Below are positions 43,159 to 52,383 of a stretch of DNA of 64,000 nt, piece after piece. Numbering within the stretch: the first letter of the stretch is position 1; every line of letters starts with the position of its first letter. Origin of the DNA: Limnohabitans sp. Hippo3 (GTDB taxonomy: Bacteria > Pseudomonadota > Gammaproteobacteria > Burkholderiales > Burkholderiaceae_C); the NCBI RefSeq assembly GCF_003063665.1, contig NZ_NESF01000001.1, forward strand, positions 186,001-250,000. Direction: 5' to 3'. The notes beneath the pieces were generated by a model. That model was not told the DNA's origin. It did not search any database and saw only the letters and a list, made by a program, of their open reading frames with translations. Position numbers and translations under genes: made by a program.

Positions 43159-43443
43159 TCAAACTCCGGGCGCAGGGGCGGCAGAGTCAGACGTGGCCGG
43201 GTCCCTCGCCGCGTCAGGCTGCGCAGGACCGGGGGCATCCGATTCGGTGCGGATGTTCGCGGCCATCAGGCCTTTGCTGCCTTGGCTCAGCTCAAAGCTG
43301 ACGCGGGCACCTTCCTTCAGGCTTTTGTAGCCTTCGGACTGGATGGCCGAGAAGTGGGCAAAAGCATCCGGCCCGCCGCCATCGGGCTGAATGAACCCAA
43401 AACCTTTGGCATCGTTGAACCATTTGACCGTACCACTGGGCAT
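43159..43443 (-). CDS. Cold-shock domain protein with acidic/Pro-Ala tail
   Basis: A 94-residue protein. Residues 1-66 are a CspA-type domain binding single-stranded RNA/DNA, with RNP1 KGFGFI and RNP2-like DAFAHF (usually DVFVHF). Residues about 67-94 form an extra Asp/Ala/Pro-rich tail absent from ordinary 67-70-residue Csp proteins. Its divergent 150-base region with clpS may hold a long cold-shock leader, although no motif can be assigned. Confidence 0.92.
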   Translation of the reverse strand: MPSGTVKWFNDAKGFGFIQPDGGGPDAFAHFSAIQSEGYKSLKEGARVSFELSQGSKGLMAANIRTESDAPGPAQPDAARDPATSDSAAPAPGV

Positions 43444-43583
43444 GCGATGTCTCCGTTTTTTGCTCAGTGTGGTTCGGGATTATCAATTTTGTCAATGTGA
43501 GGTTTTCCCCGATGCCGGACGGGATGACCATTTCCAACCAAGACTTTTGTCGCGGTCCGTCTCAAGATGGCCCAAAGCGTCGA

Positions 43584-43589
43584 TAGAAT
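43584..43589 (+). promoter_or_regulatory. -10-like TAGAAT before clpS
   Basis: TAGAAT ends six bases before the clpS ATG, and no ribosome-binding site lies between. Predicts a leaderless clpS mRNA. Confidence 0.4.
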
Positions 43590-43595
43590 GAATTC

Positions 43596-43955
43596 ATGGC
43601 AACGAAAAAACCTCAAAATCCCACGCTGCCGACCGTGACCCCCCGAGTGCCCGATGGTGGCGATTCGGTGGTCCTGGAACGCCGCGCCCAAAAAATTGAA
43701 CCGCCCCAAATGTACCAGGTGGCGATGTTGAACGATGACTACACCCCCATGGAGTTCGTGGTGATGGTGATCCAGGAGTTTTTCAGCAAGGACCGCGAGG
43801 CCGCCACGCAAATCATGCTCAAGATCCATCTCGATGGCAAAGGCGTTTGCGGGGTTTACTCCCGAGATGTCGCCGCCACCAAAGTGGATCAGGTCCTCGA
43901 CGCGGCCAAACAGGCTGGTCACCCGCTGCAATGTGTCAGTGAACCTATTGAATAG
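43596..43955 (+). CDS. clpS: ClpA adaptor protein ClpS
   Basis: A 119-residue adaptor delivering N-end-rule substrates to ClpAP. The core is [20 protein letters not shown] through [17 protein letters not shown], with the conserved DDYTPMEFV substrate pocket. The N-terminal 38 residues are the flexible extension that engages ClpA. It precedes clpA by 57 bases, the usual order. Confidence 0.96.
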   Translation: MATKKPQNPTLPTVTPRVPDGGDSVVLERRAQKIEPPQMYQVAMLNDDYTPMEFVVMVIQEFFSKDREAATQIMLKIHLDGKGVCGVYSRDVAATKVDQVLDAAKQAGHPLQCVSEPIE

Positions 43956-44012
43956 TGTGGCTTACCCCCCACATCGTCTCTATCTCTCTCAGCAAGGCAA
44001 AAAGGAAATCAC

Positions 44013-46352
44013 ATGATTGCCCAGGAATTGGAAGTCAGTTTGCACATGGCCTTTGTTGAGGCCCGTCAGCAGCGCCACGAATTCATCACGGTTGAGCACC
44101 TGCTGCTGGCTTTGCTGGACAACCCCAGCGCCGCCGAAGTGTTGCGCGCTTGCGCAGCCAACATCGATGATTTGCGCAAAGCTTTGAGCAATTTCATCAA
44201 GGACAACACGCCCCAGGTCGCGGGCACCGAAGAGGTGGATACCCAGCCGACTTTGGGCTTTCAGCGCGTGATTCAGCGTGCCATCATGCATGTGCAGTCC
44301 ACAGGCAGTGGCAAAAAAGAAGTGACCGGCGCCAATGTGCTGGTGGCCATTTTTGGCGAAAAAGATTCGCACGCTGTGTACTACCTGCACCAGCAGGGCA
44401 TCACCCGGCTGGATGTGGTGAATTTCATCGCCCACGGCATCCGCAAAAGCGACCCACCCGAAGCGGCCAAATCGGCCGATAACCCATCGAGCTCTGAGAG
44501 CGAAGAGGGTGGCAATGGTGGTGAGCGCAATGAAAAAGCCTCGCCACTGGAGCAGTACACCAACAACCTGAACCAGGCGGCCAAAGACGGCAAGATCGAC
44601 CCGCTGATCGGTCGCGAGTACGAAGTCGAGCGCACCATCCAGATCCTGTGCCGCCGCCGCAAGAACAACCCGCTGCTGGTGGGCGAAGCGGGCGTGGGCA
44701 AAACCGCGATTGCCGAGGGCTTGGCCTGGCGCATCACGCAGGGCACGGTGCCCGAAATTCTGGCCGAAGCCACGGTGTATTCATTGGACATGGGCGCATT
44801 GCTCGCCGGCACCAAATACCGGGGTGATTTTGAGCAGCGCCTCAAAGGTGTGCTCAAGTCGCTCAAGGACAAGCCCAACGGTATTTTGTTCATCGACGAG
44901 ATTCACACCTTGATCGGTGCGGGTGCGGCTTCGGGCGGCACGCTCGACGCGTCCAACTTGCTCAAGCCTGCGCTGTCCAGCGGTCAGCTCAAGTGCATCG
45001 GCGCGACCACCTTCACCGAATATCGCGGCATCTTCGAAAAAGACGCTGCCCTGTCTCGCCGCTTCCAGAAAGTGGACGTGGTCGAGCCCACCGTCTCCGA
45101 GACGGTGGACATCCTCAAAGGCCTCAAGAGCCGTTTTGAAGACCACCACAGCGTCAAGTACACCATCGCCGCCTTGCAGGCGGCCGCCGAGCTGTCAGCC
45201 AAGTTCATCAACGACCGCCAATTGCCCGACAAGGCGATTGACGTGATCGACGAAGCCGGGGCTGCCCAGCGCATCCAGGTGGCGTCCAAGCGCAAGAAGA
45301 CGATTGGCAAGACCGAGATCGAAGACATCGTGGCCAAGATCGCCCGCATCCCGCCTGCCAACGTCTCGAACGACGACCGCAGCAAGCTGCAAACCATCGA
45401 GCGCGACTTGAAGTCGGTGGTGTTCGGACAGGACAAGGCGCTGGAAGTGCTGGCCTCGGCCGTCAAGATGGCCCGCTCGGGTCTGGGCAAGACCGACAAG
45501 CCGATTGGCTCCTTCTTGTTCTCCGGCCCCACGGGCGTGGGCAAGACCGAAGCGGCCAAGCAACTGGCTTACATCCTGGGCATTGAGCTGATCCGTTTTG
45601 ACATGTCCGAGTACATGGAGCGCCATGCGGTCAGCCGCCTGATCGGTGCGCCCCCAGGCTACGTGGGCTTTGACCAGGGCGGTTTGTTGACCGAAGCCGT
45701 GACCAAGAAGCCGCACTGCGTGCTCTTGCTCGACGAGATCGAAAAAGCGCATCCGGACATCTTCAACGTGCTGTTGCAGGTGATGGACCACGGCACCTTG
45801 ACCGACAACAACGGGCGCAAGGCTGACTTCCGCAACGTGATCATCATCATGACCACCAACGCGGGGGCCGAGACCATGAACAAGGCCACGATTGGTTTCA
45901 CCAACCCGCGTCAAGCCGGAGACGAAATGGGCGACATCAAACGCCTGTTCACGCCTGAGTTCCGCAACCGCCTCGATGCCATGGTCAGCTTCAAGCCGCT
46001 GGATGAGCAGATCATCCTGCGCGTGGTGGACAAGTTCTTGCTGCAGCTGGAAACCCAGCTGGCCGAGAAGAAGGTGGAAGTCACCTTCACCGATGCGCTG
46101 CGCAAGTTCCTGGGCAAGAAGGGCTTCGATCCGCTGATGGGCGCTCGCCCGATGCAGCGCCTGATCCAGGACACCATCCGCAAGGCTTTGGCCGACGAGC
46201 TGCTGTTTGGTCGCCTGACCGAGGGCGGACGCCTCACAGTGGACATCGACGACAAGGACGAAGTGCAGTTGGACATCACGCCCAACCCGAAGAAGGAGAG
46301 TCGCGCTTCGCGCTCGGAACCTGCCGAGCCAGAAGAAGCTACGGCCAACTGA
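44013..46352 (+). CDS. clpA: ATP-dependent Clp protease ATP-binding subunit ClpA
   Basis: A 779-residue AAA+ unfoldase feeding ClpP. It contains the N-terminal Clp domain (1-145), an acidic Ser/Glu linker, a first AAA module with GEAGVGKTAIAEG and a second with [14 protein letters not shown]. The ClpP-docking loop is visible as IGF in KATIGFTNPRQ. The long M domain of ClpB is absent. ClpP is not in the window. A strong bidirectional terminator follows. Confidence 0.97.
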   Translation: MIAQELEVSLHMAFVEARQQRHEFITVEHLLLALLDNPSAAEVLRACAANIDDLRKALSNFIKDNTPQVAGTEEVDTQPTLGFQRVIQRAIMHVQSTGSGKKEVTGANVLVAIFGEKDSHAVYYLHQQGITRLDVVNFIAHGIRKSDPPEAAKSADNPSSSESEEGGNGGERNEKASPLEQYTNNLNQAAKDGKIDPLIGREYEVERTIQILCRRRKNNPLLVGEAGVGKTAIAEGLAWRITQGTVPEILAEATVYSLDMGALLAGTKYRGDFEQRLKGVLKSLKDKPNGILFIDEIHTLIGAGAASGGTLDASNLLKPALSSGQLKCIGATTFTEYRGIFEKDAALSRRFQKVDVVEPTVSETVDILKGLKSRFEDHHSVKYTIAALQAAAELSAKFINDRQLPDKAIDVIDEAGAAQRIQVASKRKKTIGKTEIEDIVAKIARIPPANVSNDDRSKLQTIERDLKSVVFGQDKALEVLASAVKMARSGLGKTDKPIGSFLFSGPTGVGKTEAAKQLAYILGIELIRFDMSEYMERHAVSRLIGAPPGYVGFDQGGLLTEAVTKKPHCVLLLDEIEKAHPDIFNVLLQVMDHGTLTDNNGRKADFRNVIIIMTTNAGAETMNKATIGFTNPRQAGDEMGDIKRLFTPEFRNRLDAMVSFKPLDEQIILRVVDKFLLQLETQLAEKKVEVTFTDALRKFLGKKGFDPLMGARPMQRLIQDTIRKALADELLFGRLTEGGRLTVDIDDKDEVQLDITPNPKKESRASRSEPAEPEEATAN

Positions 46353-46371
46353 TGGAGCAGCTCAAAGCTGC

Positions 46372-46403
46372 AAAAAAGGAGGCCTCAACAGGCCTCCTTT
46401 TTT
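46372..46403. terminator. Bidirectional terminator after clpA
   Basis: Perfect 14-base stem AAAAAAGGAGGCCT/AGGCCTCCTTTTTT with loop CAAC between convergent clpA and the quinone oxidoreductase gene. Confidence 0.92.
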
Positions 46404-46433
46404 ATGACTCACAACCATGCGTTTTTTGCAGCA

Positions 46434-47408
46434 TCAGTTCACCATGACCAACTTGCCTTTGACGCTGCGCGAGCCCATCAAGGTGTAAGCGGCCTTCAGG
46501 TCGTTCATGGGCAAGGTCCGGTCAATCACCGGCTTGATCTTGCCTTGGCCATACCACTGCGCCAATTCGGCCATCATGGCCGCGTTGGCTTGGGGTTCAC
46601 GTTTGGCAAAGTCACCCCAGAACACGCCCACCAATGAAGCGCCCTTGAGCAAAGGCAAATTCAAGGGCAGGGCAGGGATGGGCCCCCCGGCAAAGCCAAC
46701 CACCAGGTAGCGACCGCGCCAGGCGATCGAGCGGAAGGCAGGCTCGGCCAGATCGCCACCTACCGGGTCATAAATCACGTCCGGGCCGCGGCCTCCGGTC
46801 AGTGTTTTCAGGGCTTCGCGCAGGTTCTCGCGACCGTAATTGATGGTCGCGTCCGCACCCAATGCGGTGCACAGGGCGCATTTTTCGTCGGTGGACGCCG
46901 CTGCAATCACTTTGGCTCCCATGGCCTTGGCAATCTGAATGGCCGCTGTGCCCACACCGCCTGCGGCACCCAAAACCAGTACCGTTTCACCGGCTTTCAG
47001 GGCCGCGCGGTCGACCAGTGCATGGTGCGAGGTGGCATAGGTCATGATGAACGCCGCACCATCGATGGCCGAAAACCCGTCGGGCAAAGGCATGCACAGT
47101 TTGGCCGGTGCCAGTGTATGGGTGCCAAAGCCCCCGGTGCCCGACAGGCAGGCCACGGTCTGCCCCACTTTCAGGTGTTTGACGCCTTCGCCCAGGGCTT
47201 GCACCACCCCTGCATACTCAGACCCCGGCACGAAGGGCAGCTCGGGCTTCATCTGGTACTTGTTTTGAACGATGAGCAGGTCGGGGAAGTTCAGGCTGGC
47301 GGCCTGTATTTGAATGAGGACCTGGCCTGGCCCAGGCGTGGGCGTGGGCAGTTCTTTCCAGGTGAGCGCGTCCACCCCGATGGGGTTCTCGCAAAGCCAA
47401 GCGTGCAT
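46434..47408 (-). CDS. NADPH:quinone oxidoreductase family protein
   Basis: A 324-residue zinc-independent medium-chain dehydrogenase/reductase of the quinone oxidoreductase group. The N-terminal GroES-like part has FPDLLIVQNKYQMKPELPFVPG-type residues (FVPGSEYAGVV), and the cofactor motif is LGAAGGVGTAAIQIAKAMGA. Catalytic zinc ligands are missing. It probably reduces quinones or enals with NADPH. The ATG at 47408 is preceded by AAGGAG and preferred over 47477. Confidence 0.88.
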   Translation of the reverse strand: MHAWLCENPIGVDALTWKELPTPTPGPGQVLIQIQAASLNFPDLLIVQNKYQMKPELPFVPGSEYAGVVQALGEGVKHLKVGQTVACLSGTGGFGTHTLAPAKLCMPLPDGFSAIDGAAFIMTYATSHHALVDRAALKAGETVLVLGAAGGVGTAAIQIAKAMGAKVIAAASTDEKCALCTALGADATINYGRENLREALKTLTGGRGPDVIYDPVGGDLAEPAFRSIAWRGRYLVVGFAGGPIPALPLNLPLLKGASLVGVFWGDFAKREPQANAAMMAELAQWYGQGKIKPVIDRTLPMNDLKAAYTLMGSRSVKGKLVMVN

Positions 47409-47508
47409 GCATTTTCTCCTTGTCATCTGCTTCATGGGATGGGCCTGCATCTTAGGCAAACCGGGGGGCGTGGCCATGTCCCCTGAGCGACCAAGGCAGG
47501 GTGCCGCC

Positions 47509-47514
47509 TACAAT
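47509..47514 (+). promoter_or_regulatory. -10 box (TACAAT) of surE
   Basis: TACAAT 23 bases before the surE ATG; predicted start about 47521 with a 17-base leader that contains AGGAA. Contrasts with the leaderless pattern elsewhere. Confidence 0.45.
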
Positions 47515-47537
47515 CGAGGTCTGGACAGGAACACAAC

Positions 47538-48314
47538 ATGAAAATTCTCATTTCCAATGACGATGGCTTTCGCGCCGAGGGGATTGTGGCCCTTTACGAG
47601 GCGCTCCAAAGCATCGCCGATGTGGAGGTGGAAGTGGTGGCCCCCGAGCACAACAACAGCGCCAAATCCAATGCGCTGACATTGCACACGCCCTTGTACG
47701 TCCACCGCGCCGACAACGGTTTTCGGTATGTGAACGGCACGCCTGCGGATTGCGTGCACATCGCACTCACGGGCTTGCTGGGTTATCGCCCCGATCTGGT
47801 GATTTCCGGCATCAACAATGGGGCCAATATGGGCGACGACACGCTGTATTCAGGCACCGTCGGCGCAGCCATGGAAGGTTATCTTTTCGGCATTCCCGCC
47901 ATCGCCGTGTCTCAAATCGACAAAGGCTGGGCGCATCTGGATGCCGCAGCCGCCCAGGTCAAGCTCTTGGTGCAGCAAATGCAATCGGGTGATTTGATGG
48001 GCACCCGGCCCTGGCTGTTGAATGTGAACATTCCCAACTTGCCCCTGGCGCAGATCAAAGCGCCCAAACTGTGTCGCCTGGGCCGTCGTCACGCGGCCGA
48101 GCCGGTCATCACCCAAGTGGACCCGCGTGGCCAGACCATGTACTGGATTGGCAATGCTGGCCCGGCCATGGACGACAGCGAAGGCACCGATTTCCATGCG
48201 GCAGGCTTGGGCCATGTGGTGGTGACACCGCTCAAGGTGGACTTGACCGAACACGCCCACCTGGACCACTGGGCCCAGACCCTGGGCCGTCTGTTTCCTC
48301 AAGGCCGCGCATGA
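47538..48314 (+). CDS. surE: 5'/3'-nucleotidase SurE
   Basis: A 258-residue metal-dependent survival phosphatase acting on nucleoside monophosphates and polyphosphate. The N-terminus [16 protein letters not shown] holds the metal-binding aspartates; [10 protein letters not shown] and [20 protein letters not shown] complete the active site. The stop overlaps pcm by ATGA. The surE-pcm-nlpD order is that of E. coli. Confidence 0.97.
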   Translation: MKILISNDDGFRAEGIVALYEALQSIADVEVEVVAPEHNNSAKSNALTLHTPLYVHRADNGFRYVNGTPADCVHIALTGLLGYRPDLVISGINNGANMGDDTLYSGTVGAAMEGYLFGIPAIAVSQIDKGWAHLDAAAAQVKLLVQQMQSGDLMGTRPWLLNVNIPNLPLAQIKAPKLCRLGRRHAAEPVITQVDPRGQTMYWIGNAGPAMDDSEGTDFHAAGLGHVVVTPLKVDLTEHAHLDHWAQTLGRLFPQGRA

Positions 48315-49132
48315 GTCAGCGCCCTGGTTTTCCGGTCAAGTTGTCGCAAACAGGCGCCTCAAGTCCTGCGCGCAAAACGCCTGCGGCTGCGCCGACCCGT
48401 CCGCTCACCAAGCCAAGTCCTGTGGTGGTGTCAACCCCAGGCGTGAAAGGGCCAGCGACACGCCAGCCTGCGCCCGTCTCGGGGCTGGGCCTCGATTCTG
48501 GTGCCGTGCGGGCACGCATGGTGCGCAAGTTGGCCGAACAAGGCGTGCAGGACGCCCGGGTGCTGGAGGCCATGGGCCGGGTAGAACGCCACCGTTTTGT
48601 GGAAAGCGCTTTGGTCAACCAGGCTTACGAGGACACCAGTTTGCCGATTGGCCTGGGGCAAACCATCTCCAAACCCAATGTGGTGGCGCGCATGGTCGAA
48701 TTGCTGTGCCAGGACGTGCCGGGCAAATTGGGCCGCGTTCTGGAAATCGGCACCGGTTGCGGCTACCAGGCCGCCGTGCTCAGCCATGTCGCCACCGAGG
48801 TGTACAGCATCGAGCGTTTGCGAGGCCTGCACGAAAAAGCCCGAACCAATTTGCGGCCCTTCAGGCTGCACAACGTGCACCTGATTTTTGGCGATGGCAT
48901 GCTGGGTTATCCCAAAGGCGCGCCGTATGCCGGCATCATTTCGGCCGCTGGCGGCGAGGCCGTGCCCCAAGCTTGGCTAGACCAGTTGGCGCTGGGCGGG
49001 CGTTTGATTGCGCCGACCATCACCCCGGCGGGCCATCAGGCGCTGGTCGTGATTTTGAAAACTGCGCAGGGCTATGAGCGTCAGGTGCTCGAGGCGGTGC
49101 ATTTTGTCCCTCTAAAATCAGGCGTCGCCTGA
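48311..49132 (+). CDS. pcm: Protein-L-isoaspartate O-methyltransferase
   Basis: A 273-residue repair methyltransferase using S-adenosylmethionine to start conversion of isoaspartate back to aspartate. The core has [17 protein letters not shown] and the SAM motif [15 protein letters not shown]. The first 60 residues are an extra Pro/Ala/Thr/Lys-rich, probably disordered segment not found in the 208-residue E. coli enzyme. It is coupled to surE by ATGA; nlpD follows after 14 bases. Confidence 0.94.
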   Translation: MSQRPGFPVKLSQTGASSPARKTPAAAPTRPLTKPSPVVVSTPGVKGPATRQPAPVSGLGLDSGAVRARMVRKLAEQGVQDARVLEAMGRVERHRFVESALVNQAYEDTSLPIGLGQTISKPNVVARMVELLCQDVPGKLGRVLEIGTGCGYQAAVLSHVATEVYSIERLRGLHEKARTNLRPFRLHNVHLIFGDGMLGYPKGAPYAGIISAAGGEAVPQAWLDQLALGGRLIAPTITPAGHQALVVILKTAQGYERQVLEAVHFVPLKSGVA

Positions 49133-49146
49133 ACACGTAAAAACCG

Positions 49147-49995
49147 ATGACTTCACTCCTACCTTTTCGTCCCCTGGTTTTGACTACTTTGGCTGTGGCA
49201 TTGCTGAGCGCCTGCACCTCGTCTGTTCGGGTGCCTGCGCCAGTGGAGGACCGAACGGGGATGAGCCGTGCACCCCAAACGCCGTCCGCCCCCGTGACAA
49301 CGGCTTCGGGTGAAGTGGACAAGTCCTTGCCTGGCAGTGAAAATGCTGGCAAACCCGGTTATTACACCGTTCAGCGAGGCGACACCTTGACCCGTATCGG
49401 TCTGGACAACGGGCAAGGCTGGCGTGATTTGGCCCGCTGGAACAATCTGACCAACCCCGACCTGATCGAAGTGGGTCAGGTCTTGCGCGTGGCCCCACCT
49501 GGGGCTGCTCTTGAAAACTCCGGCGTGGTGGTTCGCCCGATCGCGCCTTCGGGCAGCACCTCGGCCACGGCCACACCGCCCAAGCCCGAGCCTGCACCGG
49601 CTGCACAAAACGGTTCGCTCAGCGACGAAGGCCTGGGCTTCATTTGGCCGGCCAATGGAGTGCTGATTGCCGGATTTGACGAGGCCAAAAACAAAGGCCT
49701 GGACATCGGGGGTAAAGCGGGAGATCCCGTGATGGCCGCTGCCGATGGGCAGGTGGTCTATGCCGGCTCGGGCCTGCGTGGCTACGGCAACCTGATCATC
49801 CTCAAACACAACAACACGTTTTTGACGGCTTATGCGCACAACCAGGCCTTGCTGGTCAAAGAGGACCAAAAGGTGCGCAAGGGCCAGAAAATTGCCGAAA
49901 TGGGCAAGTCCGATGCGGACCGCGTCAAACTGCACTTTGAAGTGCGCAGACAAGGCAAGCCTGTAGACCCGGCCAAGCTTTTGCCCGCACGCTGA
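49147..49995 (+). CDS. nlpD: NlpD-like LysM/M23 lipoprotein (amidase activator)
   Basis: A 282-residue lipoprotein with lipobox LLSAC (Cys21), a LysM peptidoglycan-binding domain at about 73-118 (YYTVQRGDTLTRIG) and a C-terminal LytM/M23 domain at about 170-280. The metallopeptidase zinc motif is degenerate: GLDIGG lacks the His of H-x3-D, though YAHN and LHFEV remain. Such domains activate cell-wall amidases rather than cut peptides, as for E. coli NlpD and AmiC. It follows pcm. The rpoS gene that usually follows nlpD is absent. Confidence 0.93.
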   Translation: MTSLLPFRPLVLTTLAVALLSACTSSVRVPAPVEDRTGMSRAPQTPSAPVTTASGEVDKSLPGSENAGKPGYYTVQRGDTLTRIGLDNGQGWRDLARWNNLTNPDLIEVGQVLRVAPPGAALENSGVVVRPIAPSGSTSATATPPKPEPAPAAQNGSLSDEGLGFIWPANGVLIAGFDEAKNKGLDIGGKAGDPVMAAADGQVVYAGSGLRGYGNLIILKHNNTFLTAYAHNQALLVKEDQKVRKGQKIAEMGKSDADRVKLHFEVRRQGKPVDPAKLLPAR

Positions 49996-50006
49996 GCGGC
50001 TTGTCC

Positions 50007-50792
50007 ATGCCGTGGCCTGTCCTGGTTTTTGACATCGAAACCATCCCGGACATGGCCGGCTGGCGTCGGCTGAATCCGGGGCCTGCCGAGGTGACCGATG
50101 CCCAGCTGCATGCGCAGTGGCAGGCCGAGCGGGCTGCGGAGGGCAAAAGCGATTTCATGCCCCTGTACCTGCAGCGCATTCTGTGCATCAGCTGTGTGTT
50201 TCGCCATGCCGAGGGTTTGCGCGTGCACTCCTTTGTGGACCGCGATGGCCACAGCGAAGCCAAAGTGGTTCAGAACTTTTTCCAGGCCATCGAAAAGCAT
50301 GCTCCCCAATTGGTCAGCTGGAATGGCAGCGGTTTCGATCTCCCGGTGTTGCACTACCGGGGGTTGATGCACGGCGTGGTGGCCGACAAGTACTGGGACC
50401 TGGGCGACGATGACCGCGAGTTCAAGTGGAACAACTACATCTCGCGCTACCACATGCGCCACCTGGACCTGATGGACCTGCTGGCCAAATACACGCCCAA
50501 AAACAACGCCCCCATGGACGCCCTGGCCAAGCTGTGCGGCTTTCCCGGCAAGCTGGGCATGGATGGCGCTCAGGTTTATGCGCAGTTTCAGGCGGGTCAC
50601 ACCGAAGACATCCGGCGTTACTGCGAAACCGATGTGATGAACACCTATTTGCTGTACTGCCGCTTTCAGAAAATGCGCGGCGGCTTCACCGAGGCCGAGT
50701 ACGCGCAGGAAATCGCCTTTGTCCAAGACCAGCTGGGTAATCTGGCCCCGCAAGAGCCGCACTGGCAGGAATACCTGCAAGCTTGGGCTTGA
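50007..50792 (+). CDS. Predicted 3'-5' exonuclease related to PolB exonuclease domain
   Basis: A 261-residue DnaQ-like exonuclease (DNA_pol_B_exo2 type). Exo I is VFDIETIPD (Asp, Glu), Exo II is SWNGSGFDLPVL and Exo III is RYCETDVMNTYLLY, so the acidic metal-binding residues are all present. The start at 50007 follows nlpD by 11 bases. The protein stands alone without a polymerase; a repair or nucleic-acid trimming role is inferred. Confidence 0.88.
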   Translation: MPWPVLVFDIETIPDMAGWRRLNPGPAEVTDAQLHAQWQAERAAEGKSDFMPLYLQRILCISCVFRHAEGLRVHSFVDRDGHSEAKVVQNFFQAIEKHAPQLVSWNGSGFDLPVLHYRGLMHGVVADKYWDLGDDDREFKWNNYISRYHMRHLDLMDLLAKYTPKNNAPMDALAKLCGFPGKLGMDGAQVYAQFQAGHTEDIRRYCETDVMNTYLLYCRFQKMRGGFTEAEYAQEIAFVQDQLGNLAPQEPHWQEYLQAWA

Positions 50793-50845
50793 CGTTTCCC
50801 CCTGAAACTGTGCGCTGGACCCTCCAGGGCGGCCTCACATCCTGA

Positions 50846-50851
50846 GACAAT
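50846..50851 (+). promoter_or_regulatory. -10-like GACAAT before rlmD
   Basis: GACAAT ends six bases before the rlmD ATG at 50858; the six bases CAGAGG could instead be a ribosome-binding site, so leaderless status is ambiguous here. Confidence 0.35.
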
Positions 50852-50857
50852 CAGAGG

Positions 50858-52294
50858 ATGAGCGAACCCGACATTTCCCTATCCCAAGCCCACGCCGACG
50901 AACCCAGCCACTCCAGCGCCGACCTGCCTGAGGGCTGGCTGCGCGTGGGCTCCCTGGACATGGATGCCCAAGGCATCGCCCGCCGACCCGACGGCAAAGT
51001 GGTGTTCATTGAAGGCGCTTTGCCTTTCGAGCTGGTGTCGGTCAACGTGCACCGCAAAAAGAACAATTGGGAGCAGGGCACCGTCACCCAGATCCACCAT
51101 GAGTCCTCTCAGCGCGTGCAGCCCGGTTGCCCCCATTTCGGCTTGCATGCGGGGGCCTGTGGCGGCTGCAAGATGCAGCACCTGGAGGCCTCGGCCCAAG
51201 TGGCGGTCAAGCAGCGCGTGCTTGAAGACAACCTGTGGCACCTGGGCAAGGTCAAACCGGAAACCATGCTGCGCCCGATCGAGGGGCCGACCTGGGGCTA
51301 CCGCTACCGTGCCCGCCTGTCGGTGCGTTATGTGATCAAAAAGGGCGAAGTGCTGATTGGCTTTCACGAGCGCAAAAGCCGTTACATCGCCGACATGAAG
51401 GTCTGCCCGGTCCTGCCGCCCCATGTCAGCCGCATGCTGTTACCTTTGCGCGCCTTGATCGGCCAGATGGACGCTCGCGAAACCTTGCCCCAACTGGAGC
51501 TGGCCTGCGGCGACGAGGTCACGGCCTTGGTGCTGCGGCATCTGGAGCCCTTGGGCGAGGGCGACAAAGCCCTGCTGCGGGCCTTTGCCGCCGAGCACCA
51601 GGTGCAGTGGTGGTTGCAGCCCAAAGGCCCGGACACGGTGCATTTGCTCGACGAGGGTGGGGCGCAGCTGAGTTACGGCTTGCCCGACTTTGGTATCACC
51701 ATGCCGTTTCGGCCCACCGATTTCACCCAGGTCAACCCCTTCATCAACCGCGTGCTGGTGGCCCGTGCGTTGCGCCTGCTGCAAGCGCAAAAAACCGAGC
51801 GGGTGATCGACTGGTTCTGTGGCCTGGGCAACTTCACCCTGCCCATTGCCACGCAAGCGGCGCAGGTGCTGGGCATCGAGGGTTCCGAGACGCTGGTGGC
51901 GCGTTCACTCGACAACTACGCCCGCAACCAGGCCACCCGGCCCGCAGGCCAGGCCCTGGCCCCCACGCAGTTTGTGGCGCGCAATTTGTTTGAGATGACG
52001 CCCGAGATGCTGGTGGCCGATGGCACCGCAGACAAATGGCTGGTGGACCCGCCACGCGAAGGTGCTTTTGCCCTGAGCAAGGCGCTGGCCGAGCTGCACG
52101 AAAACCAGGACCTGCGCCAGGGCTGGACACCGCCAAAGTGCATCGTTTATGTGAGCTGCAACCCCGCCACGCTGGCCCGAGACGCAGGCATTCTGGTGCA
52201 CCGTGCCGGTTACCGATGCGTGAGTGCCGGGGTGATCAACATGTTCGCTCACACCGCCCATGTGGAGAGCATGGCGGTGTTTGAATTGGCCTGA
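50858..52294 (+). CDS. rlmD: 23S rRNA (uracil-1939-C5)-methyltransferase RlmD
   Basis: A 478-residue SAM-dependent RNA methyltransferase making m5U1939 in 23S rRNA. It has an N-terminal TRAM domain, an iron-sulfur cysteine cluster [14 protein letters not shown] (about 90-103), the SAM site [22 protein letters not shown] and the catalytic Cys in [14 protein letters not shown] (about 433). Residues 1-20 are extra and acidic. A strong terminator follows. Confidence 0.95.
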   Translation: MSEPDISLSQAHADEPSHSSADLPEGWLRVGSLDMDAQGIARRPDGKVVFIEGALPFELVSVNVHRKKNNWEQGTVTQIHHESSQRVQPGCPHFGLHAGACGGCKMQHLEASAQVAVKQRVLEDNLWHLGKVKPETMLRPIEGPTWGYRYRARLSVRYVIKKGEVLIGFHERKSRYIADMKVCPVLPPHVSRMLLPLRALIGQMDARETLPQLELACGDEVTALVLRHLEPLGEGDKALLRAFAAEHQVQWWLQPKGPDTVHLLDEGGAQLSYGLPDFGITMPFRPTDFTQVNPFINRVLVARALRLLQAQKTERVIDWFCGLGNFTLPIATQAAQVLGIEGSETLVARSLDNYARNQATRPAGQALAPTQFVARNLFEMTPEMLVADGTADKWLVDPPREGAFALSKALAELHENQDLRQGWTPPKCIVYVSCNPATLARDAGILVHRAGYRCVSAGVINMFAHTAHVESMAVFELA

Positions 52295-52335
52295 GACCCA
52301 AGGTCTGGAGGCCGGCCACCGGCCCTACGCCGACA

Positions 52336-52361
52336 AAAAAGGCTCCCGAGGGAGCCTTTTT
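52336..52361. terminator. Terminator after rlmD
   Basis: Twelve-base perfect inverted repeat AAAAAGGCTCCC/GGGAGCCTTTTT, usable on both strands, between convergent rlmD and the BI-1 gene. Confidence 0.9.
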
Positions 52362-52383
52362 GTTTGAAGGGAGGTGACGCGAA

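Noticed and set aside
48071-48310. The pcm frame remains open upstream into surE
   Set aside because: It overlaps surE in another frame; the ATGA overlap at 48311 is the natural start.
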